Translations under genes and position numbers: made by a program | Notes under the pieces: model-generated | Databases searched by the model: none | What the model saw: the letters and a program-made list of their open reading frames with translations, nothing else | What the model was told of the DNA's origin: nothing | Assembly: GCA_020353135.1 (NCBI GenBank) | Contig: CP070688.1 | Location: 2,807,077-2,813,003 of the forward strand | Source: Chloroflexota bacterium | GTDB lineage: Bacteria; Chloroflexota; Anaerolineae; Promineifilales; Promineifilaceae | Length of the DNA stretch: 5,927 nucleotides | Reading direction: 5' to 3' | In this document: piece by piece, positions 1 through 5,927 of the stretch | How positions within the stretch are numbered: the stretch's first letter is position 1 | Layout: each line of letters begins with the position of its first letter

Positions 1-3000
1 CGGCAGCCACGGCTCGGGCTTCTGTAGCCCATTATCGCCGCGAACGATGATGAAACTCCGGCCGTCGCCTAGGAAGAAACCCGGTCCGCCGGTCCAACCC
101 GGCAAGCGCGCCCCAGCGACCGTCAGTAACTCGGGCGAGCGCCGCTGTTTCGTCGACGCCAGTTGGGTCAACGGGGTCACCTTGGGCAGGTCGCTTACCA
201 GATCCAGCGGATGGACGCTGATCGGCTGGCCCAATAAACGCCGTTCCCACTCAAGCCGATCGGCGGCCGATTCAGGTTCAGCTTTCGCCCTGGCGAAGTC
301 AAAGGTCATTTGCCGGGCGCTGCCGGCCCGGTTTACCAACTCGGCCTCGGCCAAAAGCGCCGCCCGACTCTCGCCTAAACCATCCAGGGCGCCACATTGG
401 ACCAGGTGCCGCACCTCCTTGCCCTGCAACGGGACGCGTTCGGCCAAATCTTGTAGACCCGTAAACGGCCGTTCTTCCCGCGCGGCGATGATCTGCCGGA
501 CGCTGCGCCGCCGCAAATCCCGCACCTGCCCCAGGCCCATATAGAGGGTTGGGGATTGGGGGCTAGGGGCTGAGGACAGGTTGCTGGTTGCTGGTTGCTG
601 GTCGTCGGCAGTTTGTTGCTGGTCACTGACCACTGGCCACTGACCACTGGTCGGAGATTGGGGATCACCGTAGGTAAGCGTGAAGGCGCGGTTACTGAAG
701 CTGACGTGGGGCGGGCGGACGGGGATGCCGAGACGGACGGCTTCGGCCATGTAGATGGCCGGGTGGTGAAAGCCGCCCCAATCGGCCAGCCGGGCGCTAA
801 AAAAGGCCGCCGGCCAGTGGCTTTTGAGGTAGGCCGAACGATAACTAACGTCGGCATAGGCCGTGGCGTGGCCGCGGTTGAAGCCGTAACCGGCGAAGGC
901 CAGCACTTGTTCCCATAGGGTTTGTGATTGCTCCTGGCTGAAGCCCGGCCCTGCCGGCGCCGGTCGCCGACAGCCGGCTTCAAATTGAGCCTGCATGGCC
1001 GCCATTTCATCCGCCTGGAATTTACTCATTCCCCGCCGTAGATGATCGGCTTGTTCCCAGCTCAATCCGGCGATCTCTGTGGCCACGCGCAAGATCTGTT
1101 CCTGAAACAGCAATACGCCCTTGGTGTCGCCCAGGATCGGTTCCAGGGCCGGGTGCAGATAAGTGACCGCTTCCTCCCCCCGATAGCGGCGGACGAAGGC
1201 GCGAGCCATGCCGCCGGTGGCCGGTCCTGGCTTAAAGAAGGCGTTGGCTACGGCCAGATCGAATACCGTCCGCGCCCGCAGTTGGCGCAATGTACGCCGC
1301 GCGCCGGCCGACTCGCATTGAAAAACGCCGATGGTATCGCCCCGGGACAAATTACCGGCCGTGACTTCGTCGTCAAGGGGGATATCCGCCAGGCGAAAGG
1401 CGGGATCGTGGTAAAGGCGGACCAATTCGGCCGTATCGGCCAGGACGGTTAGGGCCCTGATACCCAGCAGATCCAGCTTGGGCAGGCCCAACGTCTCCAG
1501 GTCTCCATGCCCAAACTGGGTGATCAAGAAGCCTTTTGGCGCCCACTGCACCGGCACATGATCGGTCAGCGGGCCGGGGGTAATAACAACGCCCCCGGGA
1601 TGGATACTCAAATGGTGCGGCTGGCCGACGATCTCTCTGGCGGCCTTGATCACTTCGACTTGCTCCGGGTCGGCCAGTTTGTCCAGCAGCGCGTCCATGC
1701 CGTCCTTTCTGCGTCGTCTCGGATCCGGGTGCCAGCCGCGCGGCAATTGACTGACCAGTTGGTTGATTTCGGCCTCCGCTAGGCCATAAGCCTTGGCTGT
1801 CTCGCGCACGGCCGACTTCGGCCGCAAAGTGCTGACCGTGGCCACCAGGGCGACCTTGTCCGGATCATAGGCCTGGCGGACATAGGCCAGCACCTCATCC
1901 CGCCGTCGGCTGCAGAAATCCAGGTCGATATCAGGTGGATTAGCCCGGGCGGGATTCAAAAAGCGCTCGAAGAGCAAATCGTGGGCGATGGGATCGACGG
2001 TCGTGATGTCCAGGCAGTAGGCGACCAGCGAATTGGCCACGCTGCCCCGGGTGCTGACCGGAATCTCTTCCTGGCGGGCGAAACGAACGACGTCGGCCAC
2101 GATCACAAACAGCGGCGCATAACCGGACTGGGCGATAGCCGACAGCTCTTTCTGAAGGCGCTCCTCGATCTCGGCCGGCGCTTCTGGGCCATATTTACGA
2201 TTCATGCCCGCCTCGGCCAGTCGCGCCATGTGATCGTCCGGCGTCTGGACCTCGCTTTCCGTCGTGGGCAGGTGCAAAACCGGCCAAATCGGCCGCCCGT
2301 CCGGCAGAGCGGGTCGGCAGCGTTCCAGGATCTGGCCTACGTTCGCCAGGGCTTCGGGGAACTCTTCGAAGCGTTCGACGATTTCTTCTGGCTTTTGCCA
2401 GTGCCGGTTCTTGGTGCGCTCTGCCAATGTTTCATCATCGATCACTTCCTCTAACGAACAATTGCGATCGATGGCCGCCAACAGCCGCAAACGCGGATGG
2501 TCGGCCTCCTTCAGGCACAGAACCGGCTGGCAGACGACCGAAGGCAAGCCAAAACGCCGGCCCAGGTCGACGATCTCGGCCGCGATTTCCCGATCTTCGG
2601 CGCTGTGGATCTCCAGGCTCAGATAGGCATTTTCGCCGAAGATACCGCCCAGCCGGGCCGCGTAGCGCCTGGCCGCCAGCTGATCCCCGGCCCGTACAAA
2701 TCGTTCCAACCAACCGAGCCGTCCGCCGCTCAAACAAATCAGGTCTTCGACGCTGGTTTTCACTTCGTCCCAGGTGAGCCCGCGCTCGGCCAGGGTTTCC
2801 CGTTCCGGCCGGCCCTGGATGAGCGAAGAAAGGCGGCACAGTGAACGATATCCGGCTGACCCGGTGGCCAAAAGGACTAACTGGCCCGCGGATGTAGAAA
2901 GGCCGGCGCTAATCACCCCGGAGGGTGGGGCGACCTTGAGGGTCATGCCCAAGATCGGCTGGATGCCGGCTTGCCGGCAAGCCCCTTCAAATTCCACGGC

Positions 3001-3165
3001 GCCATATAGAGCGTTGGTGTCGGTCAAGGCCAGGTGACTCAACCCATCTTCCACTGCCTGGGCTGCCAACTCGGCCGGCGACGCCGTGCCGCCGAGCATC
3101 GTGTAGTAGGAATGAACCTCCAGGTGGGTAAAGGCCGCCTGCGGCGGGGGCTGTCGATCGTTCAT
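1..3165 (-). CDS. dnaE: DNA polymerase III alpha subunit-like (C-family, DnaE/DnaE2-type), C-terminus beyond window
   Basis: This is a C-family DNA polymerase that extends primed DNA. A single frame is open from the ATG at 3165 through 1055 codons to the left edge, where it is cut. Visible order: PHP domain (about residues 12-270, starting FTHLEVHSYYTML); palm and fingers with STRGSVANS (about 371-379) and PDIDLDFC (411-418), giving Asp414 and Asp416; KLDLLG with the third catalytic Asp at 565; GVLLFQEQIL (683-692); GYGFNRGHATAYA (759-771); a repeat-derived insert (about 836-873); MGLGQVRDL (876-884) and a helix-hairpin-helix-like region; LLGQPISVHPLD (about 977-988); and the start of a short OB-fold-like region (from about 1015). 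The catalytic triad is intact, but the PHP metal ligands are largely lost. Phrases such as ALVATV and PPDIDLDF recall DnaE2/ImuC, while others resemble DnaE, so the subclass is uncertain. An accessory or lesion-tolerant role is inferred. The gene lies 19 bases downstream of a membrane-protein gene and is probably co-transcribed with it. The family call is secure. Confidence 0.93.
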   Translation of the reverse strand, partial: MNDRQPPPQAAFTHLEVHSYYTMLGGTASPAELAAQAVEDGLSHLALTDTNALYGAVEFEGACRQAGIQPILGMTLKVAPPSGVISAGLSTSAGQLVLLATGSAGYRSLCRLSSLIQGRPERETLAERGLTWDEVKTSVEDLICLSGGRLGWLERFVRAGDQLAARRYAARLGGIFGENAYLSLEIHSAEDREIAAEIVDLGRRFGLPSVVCQPVLCLKEADHPRLRLLAAIDRNCSLEEVIDDETLAERTKNRHWQKPEEIVERFEEFPEALANVGQILERCRPALPDGRPIWPVLHLPTTESEVQTPDDHMARLAEAGMNRKYGPEAPAEIEERLQKELSAIAQSGYAPLFVIVADVVRFARQEEIPVSTRGSVANSLVAYCLDITTVDPIAHDLLFERFLNPARANPPDIDLDFCSRRRDEVLAYVRQAYDPDKVALVATVSTLRPKSAVRETAKAYGLAEAEINQLVSQLPRGWHPDPRRRRKDGMDALLDKLADPEQVEVIKAAREIVGQPHHLSIHPGGVVITPGPLTDHVPVQWAPKGFLITQFGHGDLETLGLPKLDLLGIRALTVLADTAELVRLYHDPAFRLADIPLDDEVTAGNLSRGDTIGVFQCESAGARRTLRQLRARTVFDLAVANAFFKPGPATGGMARAFVRRYRGEEAVTYLHPALEPILGDTKGVLLFQEQILRVATEIAGLSWEQADHLRRGMSKFQADEMAAMQAQFEAGCRRPAPAGPGFSQEQSQTLWEQVLAFAGYGFNRGHATAYADVSYRSAYLKSHWPAAFFSARLADWGGFHHPAIYMAEAVRLGIPVRPPHVSFSNRAFTLTYGDPQSPTSGQWPVVSDQQQTADDQQPATSNLSSAPSPQSPTLYMGLGQVRDLRRRSVRQIIAAREERPFTGLQDLAERVPLQGKEVRHLVQCGALDGLGESRAALLAEAELVNRAGSARQMTFDFARAKAEPESAADRLEWERRLLGQPISVHPLDLVSDLPKVTPLTQLASTKQRRSPELLTVAGARLPGWTGGPGFFLGDGRSFIIVRGDNGLQKPEPWLP
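544..655. repeat. Degenerate heptanucleotide (7-bp period) repeat block inside the polymerase gene
   Basis: On the plus strand the segment parses into 16 consecutive 7-mers without losing phase. They include GGGGATT (551), GGGGGCT (558), AGGGGCT (565), three exact GGTTGCT copies (579-599), a diverged GGTCGTC (600), TGTTGCT (614), then GGTCACT, GACCACT, GGCCACT and GACCACT (621-648) and GGTCGGA (649). This resembles the short tandemly repeated repetitive (STRR) heptamer families found mostly between genes in cyanobacteria, and similar blocks I recall from Chloroflexota; that attribution is from memory. Here it lies inside a coding frame. It is translated on the minus strand as a Ser/Pro/Gln/Thr-rich stretch of about 37 residues containing DQQPATSN, and the reading frame continues into conserved polymerase sequence on both sides. 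No inverted termini or clear target duplication are visible, although CCCCAATC (minus strand) occurs near both ends. Confidence 0.85.
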
Positions 3166-3175
3166 CAATGGCTTA

Positions 3176-3179
3176 CTTC
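3176..3179 (-). promoter_or_regulatory. Weak ribosome binding site and start choice for the polymerase gene
   Basis: The 19-base gap before the polymerase gene carries GAAG on the minus strand, 10 bases before the ATG at 3165 and 7 bases before an in-frame TTG at 3168 (the codons read TTG ATG AAC). I chose the ATG because it is the commoner start codon and places the conserved FTHLEVHS segment at residue 12; the TTG would add one residue. The Shine-Dalgarno match is weak, so translational coupling to the membrane-protein gene, which ends in two consecutive in-frame TGA codons (3187-3182), is plausible. Confidence 0.4.
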
Positions 3180-3184
3180 AGTCA

Positions 3185-5710
3185 TCAGCGTTGGATCATG
3201 GTCAAATGTAAGACGCCGCCAGCCTGAGATTCGTCCGACCGAGCAGTGATCGGCAGGCGCTCGCCCGTCCCTCCGTCATACAGGCCGATGGTCACTTCAT
3301 ACTCACCGGGCGACAGGTCGGCAAGCGAGAGTTGGACAGAATCGGTCACAATCTCGCCTGCCTCCCACCACGTAGTCGGATAGCCCCAGTCTCTGGGCGC
3401 CGTGTCGACCTGGCTAACCACTTCGCCGGTCACCGGATCCAAAATGTGCACGAAAAACTTGTAGAATTCATCCATGCGCTCCAGGGTCAGCCAGCGTAAA
3501 GTCACCTCCATCATATCGCCGTCCGCCTGGCGCAATGCGTAATCGATCAGGGAGATTTCTTCGCCAAAGGTCGCCTGGATATCGCCAGGAAGGAACTCGT
3601 CCTCGCCGGCGAATACGCGCTCGACGGCCGTGAAGGCTACCTGGCCCATAGTCAACGGATCGCTGACCGGTTCCTTCTTTCCCTCGGGAACGACGACGGC
3701 CGTAACTGCATACTCGCCGCTCTCCAAGTATGGATCGAAGTTCAATGAATAGCTGACATCCACGACTTCATTCGCCTCCCAGCGGCCGGTGGGCCACTCC
3801 GGCGAAAGCGGATGACAGAATTCTCGCTCCAAATTGCTGCCTGGCCCGCTGATCTGGAAGCAAACATCATAATCTTGATCTAGGCCGGTCTCGCTTCCCC
3901 AGCGAGCGTCGATCGTTACCCAGCCATCCTGGGCGATTGAAGGCGGCCCGACGTCGGCCGACACCAGACCCAGTCCGGGGATGCCTGTCTCGTCGGCAAC
4001 CATATCTCGGCTGAGCTGCCAATCAGTTCTGTAGACAACCAGGATATCATCTTCGTACACTGGCGGCAGGTCTAACCACTCTCGCCAGGCCGGCAACTGT
4101 TCACCCTTAAAACGCCGCTTATGCATGACCAGATAACGAACGTCCGCTTCATCTAGCTGCGCGAATTGGTCTGAGAAGCGAGTGATATCTTCTGGCGGCA
4201 GCGGGCCGCGATTCACGGCCTGCAATAGGGGCAGACTCTCGATGAAGGCGAACGCTTCGGCCGGCGGCCGGGCCACCTTGCCACCCACCAGGGCCTTGCC
4301 ATGTTCAAACTGGTAGTGCATGTAATTCTCGTCGGCCACCCGCCGCTGCATCGGCAGATCCAGGATCGCGAAGTCGCCCTCTTCCAACGCGAGTTGATGG
4401 TACCAGTCGGGTACATCCATGGCGAAAGTCGGGGTTCTTGCGATGTATTCAAATAATATGAAGATGGCGATGGCCACTACGACCAGCGTTGCACTACGGC
4501 GACTCAGCCGGGGGTTCTGCTGAATAGCGGCCACGCCAAGGCCGGCCAACATGGCCGCCGGGACGACCAGGATCGCGTTGAAGCGATCTGGGTTGCGGAT
4601 GATGCGAATGAAGAAGAAGTCGTCAACCCAGCGGTACGGCAGGGGCGCGATGCCTTGCCCGTTGAACAGCAACTCTGGCCCGAGGGCCAGGAGTATGTAG
4701 ATCAAGGTCACCAGCAGCCAGAATCGGGCCTGTCGCCAGCGCTTGAGGACGGCAACGAGGGCCAGTATCAGGACCGTGTAGCCGACGAAGGTCACCGAGA
4801 ACTGGTTGATCGTGAAATTGCCGTAGAAGCGCTCGAAGACCACTTTACCCCACCAGGGGTGGAAACGGCTGGGCACGATGTAGGCTAACAGATCGGTCTG
4901 CTTGCCATCGTCGGTGAAGATTTCCTCGGGATCGGCCCGCGTTATCTGGTCCATGGCGGGCGGCAGTAAAAAAGGCAACATGATCAAAAAGGCGGCGAAG
5001 ACGGCGAGCAGCGTCAGGCCGGCCGTTCGCCGCGTCCGGCGCTCTGGATACATGACGATCAGATAGCCGAAAAACAGGGCGATCAGTGGAGCGCTCAGAG
5101 TCAGCATCTGCCAGCGTGAAATACCGATCAGGGCGACAAAGACGGCCGTTAGCAACGCATCTTTCAGGCGCTGCTGCTCTACGGTGCGCTTCAGGTACAG
5201 CATGGCCAGCGGTACCCAGGCGATCAAGCTTAGATTAGGTGAATTGTGATGGGAAAGGATGAACGGCCAGAAGGCGCCGATGAGCCCGGCTACGAACGCC
5301 GCTCCTTCTGACTGGATAAGGTCCCGCGCCAGCAGATAGATGGCGAAGCCGTTTAAGACCAAAACGGCCAGCATCATCAGCGAATAGGCGGCCGCCTCGC
5401 CGGCGACAAGCTGTAGCGGCAGCCACATGGCGATGTTAACCCAGGCGATATTGTGGGTCGTCAGGGGCGTGCCCTGCGGATAGAAGATGATGTCAGAGTG
5501 GAAGAGTGATGGCTCGCCGAACAGCGCGTCGCGTACCCAGCGCGCAGTCCACAAGTGAACCCAGACGTCGCTTTCGCTGCCCGGGATGTGCGTGCCCAAG
5601 CGGCCGGCTATTGGCCAGGTCATGACAATGGCCAGAACCGCGTAAGTTATGAGTACCAGTATATTCCGAGAAAGCGCCCGGCGTCGCGCGCGCCTTTTTT
5701 CTTCCTGCAT
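3185..5710 (-). CDS. Polytopic membrane protein, GT-C glycosyltransferase-like, with two C-terminal beta-sandwich domains
   Basis: This is an 841-residue integral membrane protein. A short Arg/Lys-rich N-terminus (residues 3-15) precedes the first membrane segment (about 16-32), which fits positive-inside topology. A loop with ESDVWVHLW (46-54) and FYPQG (76-80) follows. More hydrophobic segments lie near 86-104, 107-127, 135-152, 156-173, 184-199, 203-221, 228-250, 304-322, 328-346, 378-396 and 405-424, about 12 in total. The acidic ExD in the first outer loop and the IIRNPDRF segment (370-377) resemble GT-C-fold glycosyltransferases that use lipid-linked sugars. That function is inferred, and no donor or acceptor can be named. 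Residues 425-560 form a soluble domain (DFAILDLP, MHYQFEHGKALVGG). Two related beta-rich domains follow (about 590-675 and 715-815), each with a W-P-T/Y-P-T, W, E-V/I-V and S/P-G-E-Y pattern. No canonical Shine-Dalgarno is well placed; AAGAGA lies only two bases before the ATG. It is the first gene of a probable two-gene unit. Confidence 0.82.
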   Translation of the reverse strand: MQEEKRRARRRALSRNILVLITYAVLAIVMTWPIAGRLGTHIPGSESDVWVHLWTARWVRDALFGEPSLFHSDIIFYPQGTPLTTHNIAWVNIAMWLPLQLVAGEAAAYSLMMLAVLVLNGFAIYLLARDLIQSEGAAFVAGLIGAFWPFILSHHNSPNLSLIAWVPLAMLYLKRTVEQQRLKDALLTAVFVALIGISRWQMLTLSAPLIALFFGYLIVMYPERRTRRTAGLTLLAVFAAFLIMLPFLLPPAMDQITRADPEEIFTDDGKQTDLLAYIVPSRFHPWWGKVVFERFYGNFTINQFSVTFVGYTVLILALVAVLKRWRQARFWLLVTLIYILLALGPELLFNGQGIAPLPYRWVDDFFFIRIIRNPDRFNAILVVPAAMLAGLGVAAIQQNPRLSRRSATLVVVAIAIFILFEYIARTPTFAMDVPDWYHQLALEEGDFAILDLPMQRRVADENYMHYQFEHGKALVGGKVARPPAEAFAFIESLPLLQAVNRGPLPPEDITRFSDQFAQLDEADVRYLVMHKRRFKGEQLPAWREWLDLPPVYEDDILVVYRTDWQLSRDMVADETGIPGLGLVSADVGPPSIAQDGWVTIDARWGSETGLDQDYDVCFQISGPGSNLEREFCHPLSPEWPTGRWEANEVVDVSYSLNFDPYLESGEYAVTAVVVPEGKKEPVSDPLTMGQVAFTAVERVFAGEDEFLPGDIQATFGEEISLIDYALRQADGDMMEVTLRWLTLERMDEFYKFFVHILDPVTGEVVSQVDTAPRDWGYPTTWWEAGEIVTDSVQLSLADLSPGEYEVTIGLYDGGTGERLPITARSDESQAGGVLHLTMIQR

Positions 5711-5767
5711 CGTCTCTTGTAACCGATTTTCCTGCCGATATGCCTGGCAGCACTGGTTTTCCCCCTA

Positions 5768-5796
5768 CCTATAACAAATATAGTGACATCTGTCAC
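5768..5796 (-). promoter_or_regulatory. Probable sigma70-like promoter for the membrane protein-polymerase unit
   Basis: On the minus strand GTGACA (5796-5791) matches the -35 consensus TTGACA at 5 of 6 positions. After a spacer of exactly 17 bases, TATAGG (5773-5768) matches TATAAT at 4 of 6. Transcription would start near 5761, giving a leader of about 50 bases before the ATG at 5710. The -35 box is one arm of the palindrome at 5782-5797, so a protein bound there would block RNA polymerase. The motifs are visible; promoter activity is inferred. Confidence 0.45.
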
Positions 5797-5797
5797 A
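5782..5797. promoter_or_regulatory. Crp/Fnr-type palindromic operator
   Basis: The minus strand reads TGTGA, six bases (CAGATG), then TCACT, which matches the Crp consensus TGTGA-N6-TCACA at 9 of 10 arm positions. The inner 14 bases (5783-5796) form a perfect palindrome with arms GTGACA/TGTCAC and a TC centre. The centre lies at about -28 relative to the inferred start of transcription and overlaps the -35 box, which fits repression better than activation. A different dimeric regulator (for example GntR or MarR type) with a similar symmetric site is possible. Confidence 0.5.
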
Positions 5798-5808
5798 TGG
5801 AATAGTAG

Positions 5809-5819
5809 GTGATTGTCAC
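5809..5819. promoter_or_regulatory. Second short palindrome, possible related operator
   Basis: The plus strand reads GTGATTGTCAC, with arms GTGA and TCAC around three bases. It shares the TGTCAC half-site with the stronger palindrome and is centred about 24 bases to its right, a little over two helical turns. It directly abuts the possible rightward -35 box at 5820. It may be a second binding site of the same regulator, but it is short enough to occur by chance. Confidence 0.25.
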
Positions 5820-5849
5820 TTGACCAGATGCCTTCATTTTCTGGATCAT
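5820..5849 (+). promoter_or_regulatory. Weak possible divergent promoter
   Basis: The plus strand carries TTGACC (5820-5825), a 5 of 6 match to the -35 consensus, followed after 18 bases by GATCAT (5844-5849), a 4 of 6 match to the -10 consensus. It would drive a rightward gene outside the window; an ATG at 5914 is open to the right edge but has only a few codons visible. The spacing is slightly long and there is no downstream gene to test it against, so confidence is low. Confidence 0.18.
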
Positions 5850-5927
5850 AGGGGAGATTAGAGATCACGTCGCGCGGCCGCTTGCGCCGGTAAGGGTCGC
5901 GCCTAAGTCAGGTATGTTTTGTTCAAA

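Larger units (their letters stand above)
5711..5927. other. Intergenic regulatory region upstream of the two-gene unit
   Basis: No convincing gene is seen here. The part nearest the membrane-protein gene (5711-5860) is AT-richer than the coding DNA around it. It contains a small CTGCC/GGCAG inverted repeat with a 9-base loop in the presumed leader (5732-5750), the leftward promoter and two short palindromes. The right-hand part (5868-5903) is very GC-rich, with GTCGCGC repeated directly at 5869 and 5896 and a GCGGCCGC palindrome at 5874-5881. On the minus strand, 5927-5865 is open for 20 codons before a TGA and could be the tail of an upstream gene, but nothing in it is recognisable. Confidence 0.6.

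Noticed and set aside
544..655. Repeat block considered as a CRISPR array
   Set aside because: The period is 7 bp with no spacer structure, so it is a tandem microsatellite-like block rather than repeats separated by unique spacers.
375..1010. 211-codon minus-strand open frame within the polymerase gene
   Set aside because: It is the +1 frame of the polymerase and its translation is not protein-like. It matters only as the frame entered after loss of one heptamer.
2969..2982. Perfect 14-bp palindrome GCTTGCCGGCAAGC inside the polymerase gene
   Set aside because: One perfect 14-mer palindrome in about 6 kb of GC-rich DNA is close to chance expectation, and it codes for an ordinary part of the PHP domain.
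47..3249. Series of plus-strand open frames antisense to the polymerase gene (for example 47-544, 1042-1452, 1981-2454, 2497-2844)
   Set aside because: They are explained by the GC-rich codon pattern of the minus-strand polymerase gene. Their translations show no recognisable domains, and the sense frame has conserved motifs throughout.
5732..5750. CTGCC/GGCAG inverted repeat in the leader of the membrane-protein gene, considered as a terminator or riboswitch
   Set aside because: Five-base stems with a 9-base loop and no T-tract are too weak for a terminator, and no riboswitch core is visible.
5647..5868. 73-codon minus-strand open frame overlapping the upstream region and the start of the membrane-protein gene
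   Set aside because: It has no clear ribosome binding site or recognisable domain, and it runs through the promoter and palindromes in a different frame from the membrane protein.
5865..5927. Possible C-terminal tail (20 codons, then TGA) of an upstream minus-strand gene
   Set aside because: It is too short to judge, and the sequence is not recognisable. The alternative of a rightward start at 5914 is equally unsupported.

Overview
The window looks like chromosomal DNA from a GC-rich, free-living bacterium, most likely a member of the Chloroflexota (Anaerolineae/Caldilineae-like). This is an inference from three things: the style of the C-family polymerase, a large GT-C-like membrane protein with C-terminal beta-sandwich domains, and a degenerate heptanucleotide repeat block of a kind I recall from such genomes and from cyanobacteria. 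No database search was possible.

Layout: almost everything is on the minus strand. The right-hand 217 bases (5711-5927) are a regulatory region. It holds a sigma70-like promoter reading leftwards over a 16-bp Crp-type palindrome, a second shorter palindrome, and a weak possible divergent promoter. Reading leftwards, the first gene (5710-3185) encodes an 841-residue polytopic membrane protein with about 12 transmembrane segments, followed by a soluble region that ends in two related beta-rich domains. After only 19 bases comes the second gene (3165 to beyond the left edge), a DnaE-type (C-family) DNA polymerase alpha subunit. Its first 1055 codons are in the window and its C-terminus is missing. 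The spacing suggests one transcript, although the two products have no obvious functional link.

The most striking feature is inside the polymerase gene. Positions 544-655 are a 16-unit, 7-bp-periodic repeat block that is translated in frame as a roughly 37-residue Ser/Pro/Gln/Thr-rich insert in a loop of the polymerase, just before a well-conserved MGLGQVRDL segment. Seven is not a multiple of three, so gain or loss of one unit would truncate the polymerase. The polymerase keeps its three palm aspartates, but its N-terminal PHP domain has lost most recognisable metal ligands, and some of its motifs resemble DnaE2/ImuC. This points to an accessory or translesion-type enzyme rather than the main replicase.

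No RNA gene, CRISPR array, transposase or rho-independent terminator was seen. The long plus-strand open frames across the polymerase gene are antisense shadows.
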